A stretch of DNA of 64,000 nt from Pirellula staleyi DSM 6068 (GTDB taxonomy: Bacteria > Planctomycetota > Planctomycetia > Pirellulales > Pirellulaceae), in the NCBI GenBank assembly GCA_945900945.1, contig CAMDKL010000004.1:1-64000 (forward strand), read 5' to 3'. Position numbers and translations under genes: made by a program. A model generated the notes under the pieces. It saw only the letters and a program-made list of their open reading frames with translations, was not told the origin of the DNA and did not search any database. This document shows positions 8,865 to 17,046 of this stretch, in pieces; position 1 is the stretch's first letter; each line of letters opens with the position of its first letter.

Positions 8865-10172
8865 TTAAAACTTTCGGCTGGCGCTGAGAAACATCCAGTG
8901 GGCTGCGGTATGGAACCGACTGTTTGAGAAATCACCTCCGGCTAAATCACTAGTGTCCTCATGCAAGGTCGGTCGGAATGAGTACTGATACGCAGCGTCG
9001 TACTCCCACCCGCATTTTTTCAGACCAAATCCTGCCGTAAAGTAGTGTGAGAGAATTGTTGGGATGTAGGGAGTCATGGTGCTGTTTCGAACTGCGTCAT
9101 TGTTGTAGCTGTATCCAGCTCGAATTGTCTTGTCGGTGCCGATATCCTGCTCAATTCCTGACTTGACAACGATGTTGTCATGCCAACGGAGTGGGAGTGA
9201 CTCGTTGAGCAGCGGAGCCACTTGCTGGAAAACAGGGTTCGTTGGATTGCTAAACGCAAAGTCTACCTTGTTCATTGCTCGCGACCACTGTTGCCATTCC
9301 AAGTCGAGACCAAGGCGTCGTGAATCGGTAAATTTGTATTGCAAACCAACGCCGAGGGTTCGCGGCCAAACAATATCAAGGGTCATATCGTAAGCCGAAG
9401 TTCCTAGAGTTCCTAGGCCAGGGATCGTCACCTGTGCGTTCCCATTATTCTTAAAGCGATTTTGGCTTTGATACCTGGCACCCAGCGTAAGGCGTTCCGT
9501 TGCGTCGTACTGAAGACCAGAGGACCATGTAATGGCGGTTCCGGTCGCTTGTAAATCAATGAGTGTTGGAATTCCCGTGAGCGGAGCACTATTAATAAAG
9601 TAAGGGCCCTCGAGTTCGATATGATTTGCAGCGACGCCCAGTGTGCCGCCGACGCGCAATTGCTCGGTAGCTTGGTAGGAAAAGCCTGGCAAAAACCGAA
9701 TGAGCATACCGACGGACTTGTAAAACTGAGGTCCGGCGAGCGGCCCAGGCGGTCCTTCCATATTCCATCTGGCACCAAATCCGGCAGGCGTATAAACACC
9801 GAGACCGACGGCCAAATCGTCATTCACTCGATGCGCAATCGTAAGTGCGCCCAGGCCGAATAGATCGTTGGTAGCGCTAACACCCGGGTTTTGAGGGTCA
9901 GAGTATTGCGCGCTCGGAAACAGCATCGCTCCGCTGACTTCAAGCAAATCTTTCGTTTCACCGCATTCACACTTCGTGGCACCAAGCAGCCCGGCGGGAT
10001 TGTCGTGCAGGACGTAGCCATTGTCGCTGAACGCGAAGTTGGTGCCACCTCGCCCAGCAGCTCTCGCTCCTAAAGCGGGTAGGAGAGTTTCGGCGGTCGC
10101 GTTGTTTGAGCTCCAAACGCTTGCAAACACCGCAGTGGCTAAACCAAAAACGCGAAGAAACTTATGACGCAT
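8865..10172 (-). CDS. FadL/TodX-family outer-membrane transporter
   Basis: FadL-family proteins are 14-stranded outer-membrane beta-barrels that carry hydrophobic compounds, such as long-chain fatty acids or aromatics, through the outer membrane. The 435-residue protein starts with a signal peptide (MRHKFLRVFGLATAVFASVW...). The family N-terminal signature follows: GARAAGRGGTNFAFSDN and then HDNPAGL, equivalent to the FadL hatch region. The later sequence alternates in the way expected for beta-strands (LTLGARYQSQNRFKNNG, LGLDLEWQQWSRAMNKV, IRAGYSYNNDAV) and ends in an aromatic C-terminal strand (MFLSASRKF). An unusual CxC pair (KCECGE) sits after the hatch. The gene stands alone on this strand, about 350 bp from the next upstream gene. 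The substrate is not predictable. Confidence 0.88.
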   Translation of the reverse strand: MRHKFLRVFGLATAVFASVWSSNNATAETLLPALGARAAGRGGTNFAFSDNGYVLHDNPAGLLGATKCECGETKDLLEVSGAMLFPSAQYSDPQNPGVSATNDLFGLGALTIAHRVNDDLAVGLGVYTPAGFGARWNMEGPPGPLAGPQFYKSVGMLIRFLPGFSYQATEQLRVGGTLGVAANHIELEGPYFINSAPLTGIPTLIDLQATGTAITWSSGLQYDATERLTLGARYQSQNRFKNNGNAQVTIPGLGTLGTSAYDMTLDIVWPRTLGVGLQYKFTDSRRLGLDLEWQQWSRAMNKVDFAFSNPTNPVFQQVAPLLNESLPLRWHDNIVVKSGIEQDIGTDKTIRAGYSYNNDAVRNSTMTPYIPTILSHYFTAGFGLKKCGWEYDAAYQYSFRPTLHEDTSDLAGGDFSNSRFHTAAHWMFLSASRKF

Positions 10173-10526
10173 CGTGTTGCGCCTCCAAGCAAGAACTTTA
10201 GTCTATACCGGGCGAAACGCTCAACACCGATTTATTGGTTACATCGTCAAATGGATCACTCACCCATGAAAGCGATCACAAACATTGCGAGAAACTTTGC
10301 GTTGGACTCGCAAATCACCGCTGCGCCACATTTACAAGGCGAGCTTTCGGTTGGCCTGATGAAAATACAAACCCAACGCGCAAGCGAAGCATCGGAACCG
10401 AGGTTGATCAGAGTGGTTGTCGAGACGGGATTGCGGAAACCAATCAAGATTCTCAATGCCATGAAGAATTGTACTGAGAAACAACCATCGTCGCATTCAA
10501 GATTTCGCCCATTTCTGCACGGAGGC
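10173..10526. other. Intergenic region upstream of the FadL gene
   Basis: About 350 bp lie between the propeller gene and the FadL gene, both on the minus strand. The promoter of the FadL gene should be here. Open frames on both strands (such as 10164-10565 plus and 10537-10256 minus) overlap each other, lack ribosome-binding sites and show no domain, so they are not annotated. I see no RNA gene or repeat. Confidence 0.35.
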
Positions 10527-11813
10527 CTAACGGACAATCAGCAGCTCGGATTCGGTTCTCAATAGAATATGCTCATTATCAGCCGCAATGGTTGCACGTA
10601 CGGCCTGGCCTGTTTCAACTGATCCGAGCTTTTGAAATTCGCGACTCGCTGCAAGGATATTCACAACCCCGTCTTGCGAAACGTTGATCAGCTTGTGACC
10701 CAACACAACCGGAGAACTCGAATAGTCTCCACCGATTCGATTGCTCCAAAGCGTACTGCCAGTCGCCAATTCTACGCAAGTGACCATCCCACCTTTATCG
10801 CTCCACAAAAATAACAAACCGTCGACGGATACTGGAGTTGGAACATAGGGTGACAAGCTTGGTTTGATGTCAACAGAAAGTTCTTTCTTTGAGTCGATAT
10901 CAAAGGCGACGATACGATTATCACCGCCACCGCCATTACCCTGCGTTCCAATAAGAATGTTTCCGAGCAGGAGAGATGATGAGCAGACTCGCAGTTTAAA
11001 ACAATCATGCGACCACATCACCGAACCATTGTTCAAGTCCAACGCAAACATGCCTTGGCCGGTCGTGCTACAAACCAATTCGGTTTGCGCTCCAACTCTT
11101 CGAACGCAGGGTACACCATAACAAACGGTCTTTGTTGGTAAGGCTGTTTGCCAAATAGTCTTGCCCGACTTGCAATCCATCGCGATCATACTATCTTCGC
11201 CTGGCTCGACTCCTGCTGGCAGTTCTAATGCATCCTGGGAGTTGAGCAAAATGAGTTTACCGTCCACCAAAATCGGGGACGTTCCAAACCCATGCGAGGA
11301 AACATAGCGTCCGAGATTTCGAGTCCAAACCTCGCCCCCGGATTGCGTCAGAGCTTTGACGACAACATTTTCCGGATCCGCCCAAGCGACGTAAACGTGT
11401 TCTCCATCGGTACAAGGAGTCGATGATGCGTAGGAACTGAACTTATGCAACTTATGCGTCACGGATGGATACGACTTAGTCCACGCTAACGCATTTTTTG
11501 CGACATCGACAGCCACGATGTGCCGCGTTGCGTTTTGGGGATCTGCGGACAGCAGAAATGCTAGCCCACCTGACAAGACAGGCGAACCGTGACCGCTACC
11601 GGGCAACGCAATCGACTTGACTTGAGACTCTTTCCATGGGATTTGAACTTGGCATTTCGGCAAGACCCCCATCCCATTCTCGCCTCGAAATCGGTCCCAT
11701 TTTATTTCGGCAGATGCTGGATCAGCGGCGCTAATGTCGCAAGTCATCGCCGATGCGAAAAGGAACGAAGAACCTAAAAATAGTTTTCTACTGACGCGAA
11801 GAGTTCTGTTCAT
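10527..11813 (-). CDS. Secreted PQQ-type beta-propeller protein
   Basis: The product is an exported eight-bladed beta-propeller of the PQQ-dehydrogenase/BamB-like kind. Its blades end in motifs such as DVAKNALAWTK, TQSGGEVWTRNLG, DCKSGKTIWQTALP, DLNNGSVMWSHD and ELATGSTLWSNRIGG. No PQQ-binding or metal ligands typical of the dehydrogenases can be recognised, so a binding or scaffold role is more likely than catalysis. The start at 11813 gives a good signal peptide (MNRTLRVSRKLFLGSSFLFASA). A start at 11894 would overlap the upstream stop as ATGA but would put about 27 charged residues before the signal. About 428 residues result. The gene lies directly behind the 614-residue secreted protein, probably in one transcript. 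Confidence 0.82.
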   Translation of the reverse strand: MNRTLRVSRKLFLGSSFLFASAMTCDISAADPASAEIKWDRFRGENGMGVLPKCQVQIPWKESQVKSIALPGSGHGSPVLSGGLAFLLSADPQNATRHIVAVDVAKNALAWTKSYPSVTHKLHKFSSYASSTPCTDGEHVYVAWADPENVVVKALTQSGGEVWTRNLGRYVSSHGFGTSPILVDGKLILLNSQDALELPAGVEPGEDSMIAMDCKSGKTIWQTALPTKTVCYGVPCVRRVGAQTELVCSTTGQGMFALDLNNGSVMWSHDCFKLRVCSSSLLLGNILIGTQGNGGGGDNRIVAFDIDSKKELSVDIKPSLSPYVPTPVSVDGLLFLWSDKGGMVTCVELATGSTLWSNRIGGDYSSSPVVLGHKLINVSQDGVVNILAASREFQKLGSVETGQAVRATIAADNEHILLRTESELLIVR

Positions 11814-11890
11814 GAGGGCGCGAGGGTTGAGGGAACGGTAGTCAACGGACATTCTCCATTGTAACAACAACCGCATCCTGCGGGCCACAA

Positions 11891-13735
11891 TCATTTACGA
11901 ATAGCTGCTGGCCCTGTCTTTGAGGCCGAGTTGATCAGCGTGTTGGAACTCGGGCTGTTGAGGATTTCTTTAGTCCTGGTTTGGTAGAGTGCCACCGCTC
12001 GAGTCGCGTGCCCACGAGGCCCAATTGGCCATTTGTAGCTTCGTTGGTCATATATTTTGGAAAGTAGAAAGTCGATTGCCTTGCCTACTCGCGGGTTCGT
12101 GATTTCTTCGTCTGCGATCGTGTACATTAGCCATTCCAACATGTGACCGGAGGTCTGAACTTTGCGTTCATCCTTGGGTTCGTTGCCGCGCCCTTCGTAC
12201 CAGTTCGTACTGAAGCTGCCGTCCGGGTTTTGCAACTGCCATGTGTATTCAACGTAGTCTCGCACAAACTTTGCGGCCCTAGCATATTGACCGTTGATTG
12301 GTTCTCCCTGAAGCTGCCGTTGCCTGACCGAAAAGGAAAATCCCATGAGGCGATGTACACCGCCGCAGGCCGATCCAATAATGGGTTGCGCCATTTCTTC
12401 CTGGATTATTTTTTGGATACTCCATTGTTTTCCGTCATTGGCTCGCCATTGTTTATTCGAATCCAAGTAGTAGGATAAGCCAATCAGCTTGAAAGTTAGC
12501 TCCGATTTTTCTTTGCAAGTAGCCATTTCGTATCGGACCAAGTCCTCGACAGTATATTTTGAAGAGCCGATTTGAATTGGGAAGTTCAGCGGCACATTGG
12601 ATTGCGCTAAGATTGCTAAAAACTGACCTTCGTGCCCTTGTACTCCGCCGCCAACATTGGGTGTAAATCCTTTGCCATTGGGCGTGAACATACGCTGTGT
12701 TCGGCAAGTGCCGTTGTGGCACATCCAGCCGATAGCATTGACACGTCCCTGCGCGTGAATCATTTCATAGTCCGCTCCAAAAGCTAACACGGCATGCATC
12801 ACTGCCCAAGGAGATCGAACAGACGTGGATTCTGGGTTGTCGAGGTAGTGTGTTAGGCATGCCTCTGTTCGCTGCAGTCGCTTTGCGAGAATAGGGTCCA
12901 AAGGTTTGCTTTGTAAAATCGGCGCTACTTTTATTCCTTCGTTGGAGGGGTCATTTATGGGGATTTCACGGCGATGTGTTCCAGGTCTGGATGCCTGAAG
13001 TGCATCAATGCCTTGTTGTTCTCGCCCACTGCCACCACTGCGTGGATCCAGTTGCGGCTCTTCTTGGTCTCGCTGTGAATCCGGATCGCGATTCATTAGC
13101 CGCTTGGAGCCCGCCTGATTTTTTGAAAGCGGCTCTCTAGCTTCTGGTTCTTTTTCGAACGGAATGCGAACCGGGCGGGGTGCTGGCTTTCGTGTTGCCG
13201 TTTCTGCGCTCTCTTCACCAGCCGCATCGACAGCTTCTATTGCCTCGCTCTCTTGAGCGACCAAGCTAGCAATCGGCGGTGTTTCATCAACGAATAAGTT
13301 GCTCGTTGGACCAGCCATCCACCAGAAAAAAGGGGTGACGTGTGACATACTTGCTGTAGCGATCCTCAGCCCGAGAGGCGAGAAAGACTCCCGTTCTTCT
13401 ATGTTTTCCGCTGCAAGCCGAGGCGAGGTAGAATCCGCTGAAGTTGCCAGATACGGATTCGCAGGTTCAAGAACGAAAAGACGGTCCGTTTTAGGATCAG
13501 ACTCGCTTGGGTCAAACTCTCGTCTATTCCAATCAATGGCAGGCGGTTGACCAATCTGTTCTTGTGGTGCTGAACGTTTTAATGAATCCTGTGGATCGCT
13601 TGGTCGAAGACGGTTAGGTTTGCTCTGTTGCTCCGCGGTTTGCTGGCCAAGTGCGCAATTGCCGCTGAAAGACAGCATTCCAAAGGCAAGCATAATGAAA
13701 CGGGCACTACATTGTCGACGCAACCGCAACCACAT
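11891..13735 (-). CDS. Large secreted protein, conserved planctomycete type, function unknown
   Basis: This 614-residue protein starts with an Arg-rich signal peptide (MWLRLRRQCSARFIMLAFGM). Residues ~30-270 are a charged, Pro/Ser/Glu-rich region with little predicted structure. The C-terminal ~330 residues form a globular domain rich in helices and containing conserved-looking segments (SPWAVMHAVLAFG, GWMCHNGTCRTQRMF, GSACGGVHRLMGFSF, QNPDGSFSTNWYEGRG, QTSGHMLEWLMYT). The QNPDGSFSTNW segment and the helix pairs recall the alpha/alpha-toroid fold of prenyltransferase/squalene-cyclase and lyase domains, but the DxDD-type or zinc motifs of those enzymes are not seen. I do not assign a function. 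It shares the minus strand and probably a transcript with the propeller gene downstream. Confidence 0.75.
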   Translation of the reverse strand: MWLRLRRQCSARFIMLAFGMLSFSGNCALGQQTAEQQSKPNRLRPSDPQDSLKRSAPQEQIGQPPAIDWNRREFDPSESDPKTDRLFVLEPANPYLATSADSTSPRLAAENIEERESFSPLGLRIATASMSHVTPFFWWMAGPTSNLFVDETPPIASLVAQESEAIEAVDAAGEESAETATRKPAPRPVRIPFEKEPEAREPLSKNQAGSKRLMNRDPDSQRDQEEPQLDPRSGGSGREQQGIDALQASRPGTHRREIPINDPSNEGIKVAPILQSKPLDPILAKRLQRTEACLTHYLDNPESTSVRSPWAVMHAVLAFGADYEMIHAQGRVNAIGWMCHNGTCRTQRMFTPNGKGFTPNVGGGVQGHEGQFLAILAQSNVPLNFPIQIGSSKYTVEDLVRYEMATCKEKSELTFKLIGLSYYLDSNKQWRANDGKQWSIQKIIQEEMAQPIIGSACGGVHRLMGFSFSVRQRQLQGEPINGQYARAAKFVRDYVEYTWQLQNPDGSFSTNWYEGRGNEPKDERKVQTSGHMLEWLMYTIADEEITNPRVGKAIDFLLSKIYDQRSYKWPIGPRGHATRAVALYQTRTKEILNSPSSNTLINSASKTGPAAIRK

Positions 13736-13869
13736 AGTTCCTTGGCACCAATCTTACGCGAATCATTTTCAAAGTACGATCACCCTGACTCTTTATCGGC
13801 GTATCTACCTTGTCCGATATAGTCATAAAAACCGGAAATCTCACGTTCGACCTCTGTGGGATTAGTCAT

Positions 13870-14613
13870 TTATCTTGTGAATGGCAAGTACGGTTGTACC
13901 GCTTCGTAGAAAGTGGTTGATTTTGGCTCCACATTTTCGCCGTTGAGATAGCGTTTCCACATGGCAACGTCCCCTTTAAAATCTTTGCCGGTGAATTCGC
14001 GCAGAGCCAGCGATGCGTGATACTGCACCGCAGGCGAACGGTCGCTTAGCTGTTTCGCCAGGAACTGCTTTACCTCGTCTGTTTTGTGTGGGCCAAGTGA
14101 CTCCATGGCAGCCATGCGAACACTTTCGCTCTTGTCGGAAGTCGCCATTGCCAACAAGGTTTGCGTTGTATCGGGTGTGACTTGCTTGCGCAACGTTTGG
14201 GAAACGGCCAATCGGACCTTGTCATTTTTGTCCTGCGACAGCTTCAAAACGGCCTCGGTTGCGCCTGGCTGTTGCAAAACTTGGGACAGAGCCAGGATCG
14301 CTTCGCGGCGAATTTCTGGACTCGTTTCGGTTTGAATCACCGAGATTATCGTGCTAACCCATTTTGCCTGTTCCTCCGACGGCATCGATGGGAATTGACG
14401 CCCAACGAGTCGCATCTCATCAACACGTTGCGAAAAAACAGGGCCGCGTTCCCGGTCTTTTTTCCATTGGCTTTGAATGACAGGATTCAGTTTTTTCAGT
14501 TCATACAGCGGTCCGTCGACGCATCCAACGACTGACGAAATTGCAATTGGAATGAGGAAAATACCCATTCGAGTTGAGTGTGTGACTTTTTGATTGTCGT
14601 CCACGGAATTCAT
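13870..14613 (-). CDS. HEAT-repeat lipoprotein
   Basis: The frame is open upstream to 14799. The start at 14613, or a later ATG at 14568, puts a lipobox-like segment (IAISSVVGC) at the right distance from the N-terminus, so the product is probably a lipoprotein. About 150 residues of HEAT/Armadillo-type helical repeats follow: SPEIRREAILALSQVLQQ, NDKVRLAVSQTLRKQ, SESVRMAAMESLGPH and SPAVQYHASLALREFTG. Such solenoids act in protein binding. The C-terminus (VAMWKRYLNGENV) resembles the 'W..W..' tail common in planctomycete HEAT proteins. The gene is divergent from the propeller gene at 14802 and stands apart from the 13735 gene by about 130 bp. Its function is unknown beyond a scaffold role. 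Confidence 0.78.
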   Translation of the reverse strand: MNSVDDNQKVTHSTRMGIFLIPIAISSVVGCVDGPLYELKKLNPVIQSQWKKDRERGPVFSQRVDEMRLVGRQFPSMPSEEQAKWVSTIISVIQTETSPEIRREAILALSQVLQQPGATEAVLKLSQDKNDKVRLAVSQTLRKQVTPDTTQTLLAMATSDKSESVRMAAMESLGPHKTDEVKQFLAKQLSDRSPAVQYHASLALREFTGKDFKGDVAMWKRYLNGENVEPKSTTFYEAVQPYLPFTR

Positions 14614-14759
14614 CCCTGGGCCATTGAATGCGACTAAACACGTCGTGGACGATACCAAACAGGTTGAATGTGCATCCAGATCAATTCCGAATGAATATCG
14701 GATAGCGCTTTGTCGCGGAGGGGGTTTGCGTCTAAAATCTATGAGCAAATTCGTTTTGA

Positions 14760-14786
14760 TTGACAACGCTTGAAAAAGCCTATCCT
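14760..14786 (+). promoter_or_regulatory. Possible sigma-70-type promoter for the 14802 gene
   Basis: A perfect TTGACA box at 14760-14765 is followed after 15 bp by TATCCT at 14781-14786. The spacer is shorter than the optimum and the -10 box is weak. The site also lies very close to the start codon, so this is only a candidate. Confidence 0.25.
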
Positions 14787-14801
14787 GTGAGTAATTCAAG
14801 A

Positions 14802-15983
14802 ATGATTTTCTCCATTAGCCGTAAACGCCGCCAATTGGTTTTGTTTCTGTTGATGTCCATTGGGATCGGACCGTGCTTTTGGAACAATCAAATTCCTTAC
14901 GGTCATTGCGGCGATTGGACCGTTGGAAGAGGGAATTCAACCTCGACTGCGACCGCAGATAGTAAACTCCCAGCCAAGCCTGAAGTTCTTTGGGAATACA
15001 AAACGGACTCGGACAAATCCGGTTTTGAAGGAACCCCCATCATCTTTGATGGGAAAGTTTTTGTGGGTGACTTCGAGGGAACAGTCCATGCCATCGATAT
15101 AACTACAGGAAAGGCTGTATGGACCGTCAAGAAAAAAGATGGCTTTGTGACTGCCGCTGCGGCCAATCAAGGCTGCATCGTCATTGGTGATTTCAGCGGA
15201 ATGATCTATTGCTTGGACGCAATCACCGGCAAACAAGTTTGGGCCCGCGAAATCGAACAACAGATTGCTAACGGTCCCAATTTCTACGAAGACAACGTAC
15301 TCCTCACGAGCGAGGGGGGCACGATGTTCGCTATGGATCTTAAAACGGGCGAGCTGAAATGGAATTATGCCACTGGCGATCAGTTACGTTCTTCGCCAAC
15401 GATTTGGAAGACGTATTCGTTGTTAGCGGGATGCGATGGGAGATTGCACAAAATCGACTTGATCCAAGGGGAATCAACCGGCGAAGGCGTGCCGCTTGAA
15501 TCCCCCACGTTGAGCACTCCAAGTGTCATTGGCAAGATAGCCATCGTTCCAACGCAACCTGGTGTAGTGCTTGCAATCGATGTAGAAACCGAAAAGATAC
15601 TTTGGACCTTTTCGGAAGCATCCCAGTCCAACGACATACGATCTTCTCCGGCAGCACTAGGCAAATTCGAAAACGGACAGATTAGCGGTATTGCGGTCGT
15701 TACAACGAGAAACAGACGCGTTCTGGGCCTTGATTTGCAAAATGGAAAAATGCTTTGGGAGTCCGTTCTCAAGAAGCGAACTGACGGTTCACCGGTCATC
15801 TGTGACGGTCGAACTTGGGTGGGTGCTGCGGATGGAATGATTTATGCATTAGACTTGAAGTCCGGTTTAGAGACCTGGTCCTATCAAATGTCGGGCCAAA
15901 TCCTCGCTTCGCCAGCGATCGCGGATGGCAGGCTTGTGATTGCAACGGAAAAAGGGAGTGTATTTTGCTTTGGCCAAAAGTAA
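14802..15983 (+). CDS. Exported PQQ-type beta-propeller protein
   Basis: The frame can be read from a TTG at 14760, but the ATG at 14802 begins a typical signal sequence (MIFSISRKRRQLVLFLLMSIG) and is preferred, giving 393 residues. Seven to eight propeller blades are visible, with closing motifs such as DITTGKAVWTVKK, DAITGKQVWAREI, DLKTGELKWNYAT, DVETEKILWTFSE, DLQNGKMLWESV and DLKSGLETWSYQMSG. This is the BamB/PQQ-like fold of proteins that bind partners outside the cytoplasm. There is no sign of enzyme residues. The coiled-coil lipoprotein gene follows on the same strand after about 320 bp that contain a hairpin, so the two may be separate units. Confidence 0.85.
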   Translation: MIFSISRKRRQLVLFLLMSIGIGPCFWNNQIPYGHCGDWTVGRGNSTSTATADSKLPAKPEVLWEYKTDSDKSGFEGTPIIFDGKVFVGDFEGTVHAIDITTGKAVWTVKKKDGFVTAAAANQGCIVIGDFSGMIYCLDAITGKQVWAREIEQQIANGPNFYEDNVLLTSEGGTMFAMDLKTGELKWNYATGDQLRSSPTIWKTYSLLAGCDGRLHKIDLIQGESTGEGVPLESPTLSTPSVIGKIAIVPTQPGVVLAIDVETEKILWTFSEASQSNDIRSSPAALGKFENGQISGIAVVTTRNRRVLGLDLQNGKMLWESVLKKRTDGSPVICDGRTWVGAADGMIYALDLKSGLETWSYQMSGQILASPAIADGRLVIATEKGSVFCFGQK

Positions 15984-16046
15984 AACGAGGCTAGCGAGCG
16001 TCTCACTGCACTAAAAAGTGGAGTTGCAACAAAGAGAATAGCTCGT

Positions 16047-16077
16047 CACTCCGTGCCGAGAAAAACGGCATGGAGTG
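16047..16077 (+). terminator. Strong hairpin after the propeller gene, possible terminator
   Basis: Twelve-base arms at 16047-16058 and 16066-16077 pair with a single G-T wobble around a 7-nt A-rich loop. The site lies 64 bp after the stop of the propeller gene. There is no T-run behind the stem, so it may be a Rho-type or processing structure instead of a classical intrinsic terminator. The rest of the 15984-16300 gap holds no gene that I can support. Confidence 0.45.
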
Positions 16078-16300
16078 CCGTTCTACACCGTGGCCATCCC
16101 CAAATTTCTCGTTTCCAAGCTCCAGCTTAGAAATGCCAGTCCGGGAAACTCTGCTTCGCCGTTCTGTGGAATTTTTGAATCAACCGAGCAAGTTTGGCCT
16201 TTCTTTGAAGTGGTTGGTTTTGTTATGCCCTACGTTGGTGTAGGAACAATCAAGTGTCTTGCGCATTTCATGGAATTGGATTTCTTTTATCTCTAAGCAC

Positions 16301-16897
16301 ATGGCAAGCCGCAAATCGAATACCAAAACGATCCGACGCATGCTAAAGGGTTTAACCCGATGTCTAACGTCAATCCTACTATTCGTTCTCGTCCCAAGCT
16401 GTATTGCATTCACCGGCTGCCAACGCTTTCCGGCTACCCAAGCGATGCGTCAGTATCAGTTGGAAAGTGACCGATTGCTCGCCGAGTTCCGTGCACAAAA
16501 GAAGCGTGCCGAGGAGCTAGAAGTCCGCAATGGCCAACTGGAACAAAGGCTTGCGGAGAGTGAAAAACTACTTGCGCGTAGTCTAGGGGGAACAACGGGT
16601 CGGAGCACGGCGGGCAATACAAATCGCAGTCGCAGCAATTCCGAATTGATGATTGGAGACGCCCCCAGTGATCGCAGCGCGATCAACAATTTGTCAGACG
16701 CAAACTCGTCGCGATCATCCGCACGCGGCCCTTCAAAAATCGTAAGGGGCGGATTACCTGATACTCTTCCCTCCACTAGCGGCCAATTGACATCAGGGAA
16801 TCGAAATGATCCACTCTCGCTGGGTAGTGGCCCACGAGACTTGAGAGGCGATCCCAAAAGCGAATCCCAATGGCGCCCCGTCAATCGCGGACAATAA
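16301..16897 (+). CDS. Coiled-coil lipoprotein of unknown function
   Basis: The ATG at 16301 is chosen over the TTG at 16259; an ATG at 16340 is also possible. The N-terminus is basic, then hydrophobic, and ends in a lipobox (AFTGC), so the protein is probably lipid-anchored. A heptad-rich coiled coil follows (QLESDRLLAEFRAQKKRAEELEV and NGQLEQRLAESEKLLARSL, roughly residues 50-98), then a disordered Ser/Gly/Asn/Arg-rich tail with no recognisable domain. The architecture (anchor, short coil, disordered tail) suggests a small envelope tether. Neighbouring genes give no further hint, and the name stays hypothetical. Confidence 0.68.
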   Translation: MASRKSNTKTIRRMLKGLTRCLTSILLFVLVPSCIAFTGCQRFPATQAMRQYQLESDRLLAEFRAQKKRAEELEVRNGQLEQRLAESEKLLARSLGGTTGRSTAGNTNRSRSNSELMIGDAPSDRSAINNLSDANSSRSSARGPSKIVRGGLPDTLPSTSGQLTSGNRNDPLSLGSGPRDLRGDPKSESQWRPVNRGQ

Positions 16898-17046
16898 AGA
16901 CGGTCCTCATCTTGTTCTTGCTCCCCTCTCCGTTGAGGCTATCGGTTCTTTGATCCGAAGCATCGCGTATACACTTATCCATTCGCTCGGCACGAAAATG
17001 AGTTCGCAACGGCCGATGAATAGTAGGAAATAGACCTGACCTTCGT

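Noticed and set aside
10164-10565. 133-codon plus-strand open frame between the propeller and FadL genes
   Set aside because: It overlaps both neighbours, has no ribosome-binding site or motif, and a competing frame exists on the other strand.
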